DNA of 64,000 nt. It comes from TH-plancto1 sp031431195. Its GTDB lineage: Bacteria; Planctomycetota; Planctomycetia; Planctomycetales; Planctomycetaceae. The DNA lies in assembly GCA_031431195.1 (NCBI GenBank), contig JANPCU010000008.1, positions 6,835-70,834 on the forward strand, in the 5' to 3' direction. Both the position numbers and the translations under genes were made by a program. Below the pieces are notes generated by a model. That model was given only the letters and a program-made list of their open reading frames with translations, ran no database searches and was not told where the DNA came from. This document shows positions 57,291 to 64,000 of this stretch, in pieces; within the stretch, counting starts at the first letter, position 1; the number at the start of each line of letters is the position of its first letter.

Positions 57291-58886
57291 ATGACAAAGT
57301 CCGACCCAGGCAGCAAAACCGTGGTCTCCACCAATTTTTCCGAAACCGTCACCTTGGGAGCATCTGCTTCCGAAGGCATGGAAAGGACCCAGGTCATGGG
57401 GCAGCCCGGAACACCCGAGCCCAAGCCAGCTTCCGCGAAGCCCGAGGGCGATGCGAAGGACAGCAAGGAGCAAGTGCTCGGCGACTTCAAAGTCGTCAAG
57501 AAGCTCGGCCAAGGAGGTATGGGGACGGTCTACCTCGCTCAGCAGATCAGTCTGGATCGGCCCTGCGCGCTCAAGGTCATGATGAAGGAACTGGCCAAGA
57601 AGCCGGGCTTCATGGAGAGATTCGTCCGCGAAGCGCGGGCGATGGCCAAGATCAACCATCCCAACGTCGTCCAGTGCTATGGAGTGTATGAGGAGAAGGG
57701 CCTGCACTTCGTGGCCATGGAGCTCATGGATGGCCAGAGCATGCAGGACTGGGTGGAAGATCTCGGAAAACTGCCCGTGCCCGATGCGGTGCTCGTTACG
57801 ATTGTGGTGGCCGAGGCACTGCAACATGCGCACGATCTGAACATGGTCCACCGCGATATCAAGCCCGACAATCTCTTGGTCACGAAGAAGGGGATCATCA
57901 AGGTCGCCGACCTCGGGTTGGCCAAGTCGACGGACGAAGACATGTCGATGACCCAGAGCGGCACGGGCTTGGGGACGCCGCATTACATGCCTCCCGAGCA
58001 GGCCCGCAACGCCAAGCATGTCGACAATCGCTGCGACATCTATGCCCTCGGCGTGACGCTGTATCACTTCCTCACCGGCAAGGTGCCATTTGCCGGGGAC
58101 TCGATTGTCGAACTGATCACGAATAAGGATAAGGGCATCTTCCAACCGGCCCATCGCGTGAACTCGCAGATCCCCGAGCGGCTCAGCCTGATCTGCGACA
58201 AAGCGATGGCAAAAGACCCCAAGCACCGCTATCAGCATATGCGAGAACTCGTCAAGGATTTGGAGTCGCTGGGCCTGGCGGGCGAGGCGCTCTCGTTTAT
58301 CAACGATCCGAATCGGCAGGTGGCTCGCCGGGGGAACTCGTCTCCCACGGTCACCAACATGCGGAACACAATGGCCTCGACAGCTGCCCCCTCGGCAAAA
58401 GGGTTGGCCTCGACGCAAGCCACCCCGATGGATGCGGGCAAAACGATGACTGGCAGCGAGGCCAGCTGGTACGTCAAGCATGTCGATGCGGCGGGCAAGC
58501 CGAACATCAGCAAGATGACGACTCCGCAAGTCTTGCAGGGCGTCCGTAGCGACCGCTTTAACGAGCGGACCCAGGTGGCTTCCAGTGCCAAGGGGCCGTT
58601 TCTCCCCCTGACACAGGTTCCAACTTTCGACGACGACACCCGCAAAATGCTGGTCCGCCAGCAAAGTGCGAGCAAGTCCCGCTCCCTCGCCGACGAGTAC
58701 AAGCAGATCGAGAAGCAGTACGCCCGCCGGAAATGGTGGAGCCTGCTCACTCGCTTTCGCGATGGAACTCTCGGAATTCTCGGGCTCGTACTTTACCTCG
58801 GGGCCATCGCCGCTGTGATCTTCGGCGTCTGGTACATGTGGCCGACCGTCATGGACATGATCAAGACTCGCACCGGGGGCGGATGA
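57291..58886 (+). CDS. Membrane-anchored Ser/Thr protein kinase
   Basis: 531 residues, ATG preceded by GGGGATTGAGAA. The kinase domain (about 66-335) has GQGGMG (73-78), Lys95 in CALKVMMKE, VHRDIKPDN (catalytic Asp189), the metal-binding DLG at 207-209 in place of DFG, and GTPHYMPPEQA. A linker with TQATPMDAGKTMTG leads to a small C-terminal module (ASWYVKHVDAAGKPNISKMT, TPQVLQGVRSDRF, AKGPFLPLTQVP) resembling a GYF_2-like domain, then one membrane helix (about 490-516). The kinase therefore faces the cytoplasm. The Thr-rich N-terminus (VVSTNFSETVTLGAS) could be autophosphorylated. Targets are unknown; a terminator follows. Confidence 0.92.
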   Translation: MTKSDPGSKTVVSTNFSETVTLGASASEGMERTQVMGQPGTPEPKPASAKPEGDAKDSKEQVLGDFKVVKKLGQGGMGTVYLAQQISLDRPCALKVMMKELAKKPGFMERFVREARAMAKINHPNVVQCYGVYEEKGLHFVAMELMDGQSMQDWVEDLGKLPVPDAVLVTIVVAEALQHAHDLNMVHRDIKPDNLLVTKKGIIKVADLGLAKSTDEDMSMTQSGTGLGTPHYMPPEQARNAKHVDNRCDIYALGVTLYHFLTGKVPFAGDSIVELITNKDKGIFQPAHRVNSQIPERLSLICDKAMAKDPKHRYQHMRELVKDLESLGLAGEALSFINDPNRQVARRGNSSPTVTNMRNTMASTAAPSAKGLASTQATPMDAGKTMTGSEASWYVKHVDAAGKPNISKMTTPQVLQGVRSDRFNERTQVASSAKGPFLPLTQVPTFDDDTRKMLVRQQSASKSRSLADEYKQIEKQYARRKWWSLLTRFRDGTLGILGLVLYLGAIAAVIFGVWYMWPTVMDMIKTRTGGG

Positions 58887-58901
58887 TTACGGAGTTCAAA
58901 A

Positions 58902-58929
58902 CAAACGGGGGCGATCAGCCCCCGTTTGC
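58902..58929 (+). terminator. Terminator after kinase gene
   Basis: CAAACGGGGGC and GCCCCCGTTTG form an 11-bp stem with loop GATCA, followed by CGTTTGTT. A plausible intrinsic terminator, though the T-run is broken. Confidence 0.75.
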
Positions 58930-58980
58930 GTTTGTTCTTGAATGCACGGTCCCGTACATACTTTCCGCGTGAGACCTCCC

Positions 58981-60405
58981 ATGATGAATCTGATTCGTTC
59001 AGTTTCCACGAGGGCGTGTTCTCGTCGGCCTTTTCTGCAGACGGCTGGATGCGGGCTCTTTGGCCTCACGCTCCCGAAGCTGCTGCGTGCCGAGGAGCAT
59101 GTCCATATCTCACCGGCAAAGTCCGTTATTTTTATCATGCTCTTTGGGGGACCGAGTCAACTGGAGACATTCGACCTCAAGCCCCATGCTCCGGAAAAAA
59201 TACGTGGGCCGTTCCAGCCGATTGCCTGCCGCACACCGGGTCTATTGATCAGTGAGCATCTCCCACATCTCGCCAACATCTCCGATAAATACACTGTCGT
59301 GAGGACGATGTCTCATTCCTTTAATGACCACAGCGGAGCAGGTCACTACATCCAGACCGGTCAGCGCTGGCACATCCCGATCGGTGGCGGCTTTAACGCC
59401 ACTCCGAAGGACTGGCCCGCGATGGGGGCTGTGGCCGATCAGTTGCACCGGCAGTCTGGAGGGCACAGCGATCTGCCCGGTTACTTTGTGATCCCGAATT
59501 CATTGGGAAGGCTACAAGAGTTTGCCACGCGGTTGCGACGACCCGGCGAGTACGGCGGCTGGCTGGGACGCGGGGCCGACCCACTGACGACAGCCATCGA
59601 CAAGATCGACTCCAAAGATAACCCGTACTGGCGGTCGTGCAGCGACGATGAATTGACATTCTCGATCGAGGGGTTGCTGCGACCGCGCGAGCTGACCACC
59701 AGCCGACTTGATGATCGCGAGTCGCTGTTGAAGCAGTTCGATCAGTTGCAGCGGGAACTGGATCATCCCGCCGCCTTTCAGACTTATGATCGGTATCAGA
59801 CACGGGCGATGTCGTTGGTGGCGTCGGAAAAGACGCGGCAGGCCCTCGACATCTCGCGTGAGACACCGGCGCTGCGTGACCGATATGGTCGCCATCTCTT
59901 CGGCCAATCGGCCTTGATGGCTCGCCGCCTCGTGGAAGCGGGTGCCCGCTTTGTGACGGTCCACTACGACTCCCCGGACGGGTACGGCTGGGACTCGCAT
60001 GTGAATAGCGATGATGTGAAGAAACATCTGCTGCCGACGTTTGATCAAGGTCTGTCTGCTCTGCTGACCGATCTCGATCAGCGCGGCCTGCTCGATGAGA
60101 CGTTGGTCGTGGCCTTGGGAGAGATGGGCCGCACACCAATCCCCACTGGGAACTGGGGCCGCAACCATTGGAGTACCCTGTTCCCGGCGGTACTCGCCGG
60201 GGGCGGGATTCGTCGGGGTGGTCTGTGGGGCGAAAGCGACAAGCATGCCGAATATGCGCGCACTCTCCCGGTCAGTCCGGAAGACCTTGCCGCCACGATC
60301 TACAATGCATTGGGCATTGATCCAGAGTTGCGGCTCCCGGATTCACAAGGGCGGCCCGTGGCGATCAATGAGGGCGGGCGAGTGCTGCGAGAGATTCTCA
60401 CATGA
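58981..60405 (+). CDS. DUF1501 protein, coupled to the next gene
   Basis: 474 residues from ATG 58981; an in-frame start at 58942 overlaps the preceding terminator region and is rejected. The N-terminus ACSRRPFLQTAGCGLFGLTL is Tat-like. DUF1501 marks: VIFIMLFGGPSQLETFDLKP, EKIRGPFQPIACRTPG, HLPHLANISDKYTVVR, SHSFNDHSGAGHYIQTG, ARRLVEAGARFVTVHYD, DQGLSALLTDLDQRGLLDET and ALGEMGRTPIPTGNWGRNHW. It overlaps the next gene by 4 nt, so the two are translated together. It shares family with 43916-45259 but is distant from it. Confidence 0.93.
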   Translation: MMNLIRSVSTRACSRRPFLQTAGCGLFGLTLPKLLRAEEHVHISPAKSVIFIMLFGGPSQLETFDLKPHAPEKIRGPFQPIACRTPGLLISEHLPHLANISDKYTVVRTMSHSFNDHSGAGHYIQTGQRWHIPIGGGFNATPKDWPAMGAVADQLHRQSGGHSDLPGYFVIPNSLGRLQEFATRLRRPGEYGGWLGRGADPLTTAIDKIDSKDNPYWRSCSDDELTFSIEGLLRPRELTTSRLDDRESLLKQFDQLQRELDHPAAFQTYDRYQTRAMSLVASEKTRQALDISRETPALRDRYGRHLFGQSALMARRLVEAGARFVTVHYDSPDGYGWDSHVNSDDVKKHLLPTFDQGLSALLTDLDQRGLLDETLVVALGEMGRTPIPTGNWGRNHWSTLFPAVLAGGGIRRGGLWGESDKHAEYARTLPVSPEDLAATIYNALGIDPELRLPDSQGRPVAINEGGRVLREILT

Positions 60406-61643
60406 TGCCACGGAACGGGTTTCTGCTGTTTGGAACAGTGGTACTATTGCTGGGCCAGGCGGTCTCCCTGGCGGCGGAGCTGACGTATCCTCTGACGATT
60501 CACGCGGGAGACCACGCGCGGACGCACTCGGTGGTGGAGTTCTCGCTCCCCGAGCAAGCCCGCGCGGATGTCGCCTGGGAACTGGTCGATGAGCGGGGTA
60601 TTGCCACGCCCACGCAATCACTGCTGGGGCAGCCGCGCCGATTCGTCTGGCCACTGAGCGAGCCACTCTCTGCTGGGCAGTCGAGGAATTACACACTCCG
60701 CGCGGTCCCGCCCTCCCCCCTCAGCCACCGTGCCGAGGCTCCGCGCGGGCCGGGGTTGAGAGATACAGAAGGGAAACACTCGCTACGGGACGCTGCCGAG
60801 GAGATTCTGACCTACCACACCGCCACCTCCCCACCGCCCGCAGGAATCGCGGCCTACTACGCCCGCTCGGGTCACATTCATCCGCTGAAGACCCCTTCGG
60901 GAAAGATTGTCACGGCGGAGTTCCCCGCCGATCACGCCCACCAGCACGGCGTCTTCTTTGCTTGGGTGCAAACGCAGTTCGCTGGCCATGAGGTCGACTT
61001 CTGGAACCAGGGGAAACGGATCGGCAATGTCCGGCACCGCCGTGTCGTCGAGTCTCAAGCCGGGCAAGTCTATGCGGGGTTTGTGTCGGAGCTGGAGCAT
61101 CTCGATCTCACAGCGGGGGAGAAGGTGGTCCTGCACGAGACGTGGCGGGTGATGGCGATGACGGTCGAGGACGCGTACCTCATCGACATCGAGTCGACAC
61201 AAACGGCGGCCACCGATGAACCGTTAAAGATTCAGAAGTACCACTACGGTGGGTTCGGCTGGCGTGGGCCGTCCGACTGGCTGTTGCCGAAGGATATGAA
61301 CGGGGCGACCAGCTGTGAGTTTCTGACCAGCGCGGGGCAGGACCGCGTCCAAGGGAACCACACCCGCCCGCAGTGGGTCAGCGTCACCGGCCAGGTGAGT
61401 GGCGACCTTGGCACGGTGGCAATCTTCGGCCACCCCACGAATCGACATCACCCCCAGCCGGTGCGTTTGCACCCTGACAAGCCGTACTTCTGCTTCGCTC
61501 CGTGCGTCTTGGGGGAGTTCGAGATCACGCAAGCCCAGCCGCTGACCTCGCGCTACCGGATCATCACTCACGACGGTCCCGCCCGGCCAGAGATGTATGA
61601 TCAGCGGGTTCGCGACTGGGCACTTCCCATCACTGTTCGGTAG
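60402..61643 (+). CDS. Exported PmoA-like (DUF6807) protein
   Basis: 413 residues starting within the stop of the DUF1501 gene (ATGATG at 60402-60407; either ATG). A signal peptide spans about 1-24 (FLLFGTVVLLLGQAVSLAA). The body shows the PmoA/DUF6807 pattern: GIAAYYARSGHIHPLKTPSG, FPADHAHQHGVFFAWVQTQF, VDFWNQGKRIGNVRHRRV, KYHYGGFGWRGPSDWLLPKD and VAIFGHPTNRHHPQPVRLHP. The family name comes from a distant link to methane-oxygenase subunits; enzymatic activity is not shown. Its coupling to DUF1501 suggests the two act together at the envelope. Residues about 110-130 (EAPRGPGLRDTEGKHSL) look low-complexity and could be repeat-derived. Confidence 0.87.
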   Translation: MMPRNGFLLFGTVVLLLGQAVSLAAELTYPLTIHAGDHARTHSVVEFSLPEQARADVAWELVDERGIATPTQSLLGQPRRFVWPLSEPLSAGQSRNYTLRAVPPSPLSHRAEAPRGPGLRDTEGKHSLRDAAEEILTYHTATSPPPAGIAAYYARSGHIHPLKTPSGKIVTAEFPADHAHQHGVFFAWVQTQFAGHEVDFWNQGKRIGNVRHRRVVESQAGQVYAGFVSELEHLDLTAGEKVVLHETWRVMAMTVEDAYLIDIESTQTAATDEPLKIQKYHYGGFGWRGPSDWLLPKDMNGATSCEFLTSAGQDRVQGNHTRPQWVSVTGQVSGDLGTVAIFGHPTNRHHPQPVRLHPDKPYFCFAPCVLGEFEITQAQPLTSRYRIITHDGPARPEMYDQRVRDWALPITVR

Positions 61644-61744
61644 AGCGCAACAAGTGAGTCGGTCAGGTGCCCGCCACTCCAAGACCAAGGGCCGCAATCG
61701 TGATGATCGCGGCCCCGGTGACTGTTCACTGGTGATCGAGCGGC

Positions 61745-62215
61745 CTACGCGGTGGGTGCCTTGGCACCTCCCTCGCCGATCGTGGGAAAGACCTGGCCGT
61801 TGCCCTTGATGTCATAGTCAAAGGTATTCGGGCCAGCCTTCACTTCTTCCTTGATGTCGGTCGCTGAGTTGAACTTCGGGGGAATCCGCTCCGGTGCGGC
61901 GGGTTTCGTCTCGCCGCCTTCTCCGCCAGTGGCCGGGCGTCCTGTGGTGATCCGCACCGTATGGGGTCCGAGTACCGCACCATCAATGTCCGTGGTGTAC
62001 CGCAGAGTGTACTTTCCGCTGGCATCTGTCGTTGCGACGGAACCGCGACCACTTACCGGAGTGAACTCCACAGCGGCATCGGCCAGGGGTTTCCCATCTA
62101 ACAGGATCGTCCCGGAGACTGATCCCAAATCCGGAGTTTCGGCCCCTCCTCCACACCCTGCGAGCGTGATGAGCAGGCTACACAAACCGAACCATCGAGC
62201 AGCACCACGAAGCAT
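61745..62215 (-). CDS. Small lipoprotein with transthyretin/carboxypeptidase-regulatory-like fold
   Basis: 156 residues from ATG 62215, preceded by GGGAG at 7 nt; longer frames to 62317 are rejected. A lipoprotein signal ends in lipobox LAGC (LLITLAGCGGG). The mature part is a single beta-sandwich: VSGTILLDGKPLADAAVEFT, GRGSVATTDASGKYTLRYTT and VLGPHTVRITTG. This is the small lipoprotein that follows DUF1559 genes throughout Planctomycetota. It is probably attached to the outer membrane or inner face of the envelope; role unknown. It is 101 bp downstream of the DUF1559 gene. Confidence 0.88.
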   Translation of the reverse strand: MLRGAARWFGLCSLLITLAGCGGGAETPDLGSVSGTILLDGKPLADAAVEFTPVSGRGSVATTDASGKYTLRYTTDIDGAVLGPHTVRITTGRPATGGEGGETKPAAPERIPPKFNSATDIKEEVKAGPNTFDYDIKGNGQVFPTIGEGGAKAPTA

Positions 62216-62316
62216 TCCAGCACTCCCACACGTTTGACGAAGACAGCGATTGATCCGAGCCATAAAACCAGCCCCAGCGGGAACCGAAGTTTCCGCTGGG
62301 GCCAAACATGACATCA

Positions 62317-63336
62317 TTAGAACTCACCCACGGGAACACCATCGGCGATTCCCACAAGAGATTCCAGCACGCTGTCGACGGGCCAGTTGGTCCCCACGAA
62401 CACGTTGTTGAGCTGGATGTTCTGGCTGATGAAGCGGACAGCCCCGTCACCCATCAGGAAGTGCGCCCCGCCCACATGCTGACTACTGAATGCCTGGTTC
62501 GTGGCGGTATTGGGACCGGTCAGCACGGGATTGATGGGATAACGCACCGTTCCCGCAATCGTGAGCAAACCCTGATTGGCCGAGGTGTCCGCCTGATCCT
62601 GAGCCGTCGGACCGTTTCCATTGGCATCGCGTGTGGCCAGCAGGGTCGCAGCTGACATCCGAATCGTCCCCATCATCCATGACCTCTCGCCCGCCAGGAT
62701 GGTGTTGCTGGAACCATCCGTGATATCCCGGAAGCCGGTCCGGCTATCTCGGAAGAAGACACCTGTGGCCCCGGTCGTGGCTTCAGCGGGGTTGGTGGCC
62801 TTGCGAGTCCGCACGCTCGATGTTCCATTCGCCACTACGTAGTTCGTCATCGACAGACCAGTATTTGCATTGGCTGTATTCTCGATGGCGTACCCGGGAT
62901 CGAGAGCTGCATCGTGGGCGCTGGGACCGGTGTCCGAGGGACAACGGAAGGAACTGATCGAGGTTCGCATCTCGTTGGGCGAACTTGTCAGTGCGGCTGT
63001 GGGGCGACCGTTGCTGACGTTGATCAAATTGAACAACGGAGCTTGGTCAATCTGCGGCAGGATCAACGCCGACCACGCCCAGTGACCATCGTTGTCGGGG
63101 ACACCCCCAGCACCCCGCAAGTCGATGTAGCCTGGTGGGAACTGGTTGAAGATGTCGTGGTAGTTGTGGAACGCCAGCCCCAATTGTTTCAGATTGTTCT
63201 TGCACTGGCTGCGGCGGGCCGCTTCACGAGCTTGCTGCACAGCCGGCAGGAGCAGTGCGATCAAGACAGCGATGATGGCGATGACCACCAACAGTTCAAT
63301 GAGGGTAAAACCCTGTCGTCGACGAACGTAGATCAC
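62317..63336 (-). CDS. DUF1559 prepilin-like protein
   Basis: 339 residues from GTG 63336, with GAGAGG 6 nt upstream; the ATG at 63402 adds an unlikely N-terminus. The N-terminal motif RRRQGFTLIELLVVIAIIAV is a type IV prepilin cleavage/methylation site, followed by LIALLLPAVQQAREAARRSQ and the DUF1559 body (LKQLGLAFHNYHDIFNQFPP, GHWAWSALILPQIDQAPLFN, ITDGSSNTILAGERSWMMG) with the C-terminal HVGGAHFLMGDGAVRFISQN. Prepilin peptidase should cut before Phe of GFTLIE. The family is hugely expanded in Planctomycetota and thought to form pseudopilins or surface fibres. It pairs with the lipoprotein at 61745. Confidence 0.94.
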   Translation of the reverse strand: MIYVRRRQGFTLIELLVVIAIIAVLIALLLPAVQQAREAARRSQCKNNLKQLGLAFHNYHDIFNQFPPGYIDLRGAGGVPDNDGHWAWSALILPQIDQAPLFNLINVSNGRPTAALTSSPNEMRTSISSFRCPSDTGPSAHDAALDPGYAIENTANANTGLSMTNYVVANGTSSVRTRKATNPAEATTGATGVFFRDSRTGFRDITDGSSNTILAGERSWMMGTIRMSAATLLATRDANGNGPTAQDQADTSANQGLLTIAGTVRYPINPVLTGPNTATNQAFSSQHVGGAHFLMGDGAVRFISQNIQLNNVFVGTNWPVDSVLESLVGIADGVPVGEF

Positions 63337-63549
63337 GTAACACCTCTCTTGAGTAGGCCAGGAAGAATGTCCGAATAGACTTCTTAATATTAGGAATCCC
63401 ATCGATCTCAGTCAATTGCAGCGAATGGTCCAGCTCTATGTGATTATGCGGTGTCGCGGTATTGCTGGGCGGAAAATCAGTGGGGGCGCTCAGACACGGT
63501 ATTCCTCCTCACGTCCCCTCGATTCCATTTCGAAATGAGGCAACCGCTG

Positions 63550-64000
63550 TTACCCTGCCTGCCCGCTCGCACGCCGATCTTCTTGGAAGAACAACCCGAA
63601 TACGACCAGCATCACCACCGCCATCGCAGCTGGGATCAGCCAAATCGCCTGCCAGTTGTGCGTCGTGCCCAGCGTGTAGCGCTGTGCGACAATACCCGCG
63701 AGCCACGATCCGACGAACATCCCGGCCCCGAGGGTGACAATCGCATGCAACCCCTGGGCGGCACCTCGGATGTCCTCGGTCGCCCGCTTGTCCACATACA
63801 TCCTCCCCATCACAAAGATGAAGTCGTAACACATGCCATGGACTAGGATGCCGGTATAGAGCATCCATAGCGCGGAGGGACTCTGGGAGAACATCGCAAA
63901 CAGTCCAAACCGGACCGCCCACGCTCCGATCCCCAGCATCAGGATCCCTTTGACTCCAATTCGCAACAGAATCGCCGGGAGCAGTGCGAGGAAGACCACG
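63550..64000 (-). CDS. MFS transporter, NupG nucleoside-permease-like (partial, N-terminus off window)
   Basis: The last 150 residues are visible; the start lies beyond the right edge. Four to five membrane helices are seen (for example MLGIGAWAVRFGLFAMFSQS; LYTGILVHGMCYDFIFVMGR; HAIVTLGAGMFVGSWLAGIV; AIWLIPAAMAVVMLVVFGLF). The motif GRMYVDKRATEDIRGAAQGL is characteristic of the C-terminal half of nucleoside:H+ symporters (NupG/XapB). The protein ends with EDRRASGQAG. It probably imports nucleosides or related sugars. It is unrelated to the MFS-like protein at 10428. Confidence 0.85.
   Translation of the reverse strand, partial: VVFLALLPAILLRIGVKGILMLGIGAWAVRFGLFAMFSQSPSALWMLYTGILVHGMCYDFIFVMGRMYVDKRATEDIRGAAQGLHAIVTLGAGMFVGSWLAGIVAQRYTLGTTHNWQAIWLIPAAMAVVMLVVFGLFFQEDRRASGQAG

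Overview
The window reads as chromosomal DNA of a member of the Planctomycetota, probably the order Planctomycetales; genus cannot be fixed from the sequence. The markers are two giant proteins with planctomycete cytochrome plus DUF1549/DUF1553 domains, two DUF1501 proteins, a DUF1559 prepilin-like protein paired with a small lipoprotein, a DUF1080 protein, a sulfatase, Tat-exported Gfo/Idh/MocA and sugar-isomerase proteins, a kinase with a C-terminal membrane anchor, GC-rich genes and very few tight operons. kdsB (KDO activation) fits a Gram-negative type envelope.

Layout. 1-5.8 kb: a divergent dihydroorotate-dehydrogenase-like protein fused to a membrane domain (runs off the left edge), a soluble histidine kinase, a PQQ-type beta-propeller, an ankyrin protein and an unknown. 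6.2-13.5 kb: a 1335-residue cytochrome/DUF1549/DUF1553 protein whose gene holds about 460 bp of in-frame repeat DNA, an MFS-like transporter, a REP-associated tyrosine transposase between two large inverted repeats, and an Ldh-type dehydrogenase. 13.8-23 kb: kdsB, pyrG, hemH, two GT39-like membrane glycosyltransferases and a DUF4432 protein with a His-Asp tract. 23.7-30 kb: tRNA-Arg(ACG), rplI, dnaB, photolyase and an SDR. 30.3-39 kb: a 1698-residue cytochrome/WD40/DUF1549/DUF1553 protein, a small membrane-anchored ACP-like protein, nadE, tRNA-Glu(UUC) and csrA. 39.3-48 kb: exported carbohydrate-related proteins (beta-helix, Gfo/Idh/MocA, DUF1501, sugar isomerase, DUF1080). 48.1-55.5 kb: a dead transposase unit, an NHL-like propeller, an orphan CdiI-like immunity protein, a MEKHLA protein, a sulfatase and two membrane proteins. 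55.6-64 kb: argJ, a Ser/Thr kinase, a DUF1501-PmoA-like overlapping pair, a lipoprotein/DUF1559 pair and an MFS transporter cut by the right edge.

The most unusual property is the density and placement of small dispersed palindromic repeats. At least eight families fill most intergenic gaps. Several have entered coding sequence without breaking the frame: one 26-bp palindrome sits in three unrelated genes and is read in three different frames. Two transposase units are bounded by roughly 100-bp inverted copies of their own repeat family, and the family bounding the dead transposase also makes up much of the insertion inside the first cytochrome gene. A 392/405-bp element with palindromic ends occurs twice. 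Together these suggest a transposase/REP economy that reshapes both intergenic DNA and proteins. Starts were chosen by ribosome-binding site, family alignment from memory and avoidance of repeat DNA; functions are family recognition by eye, with no search run.
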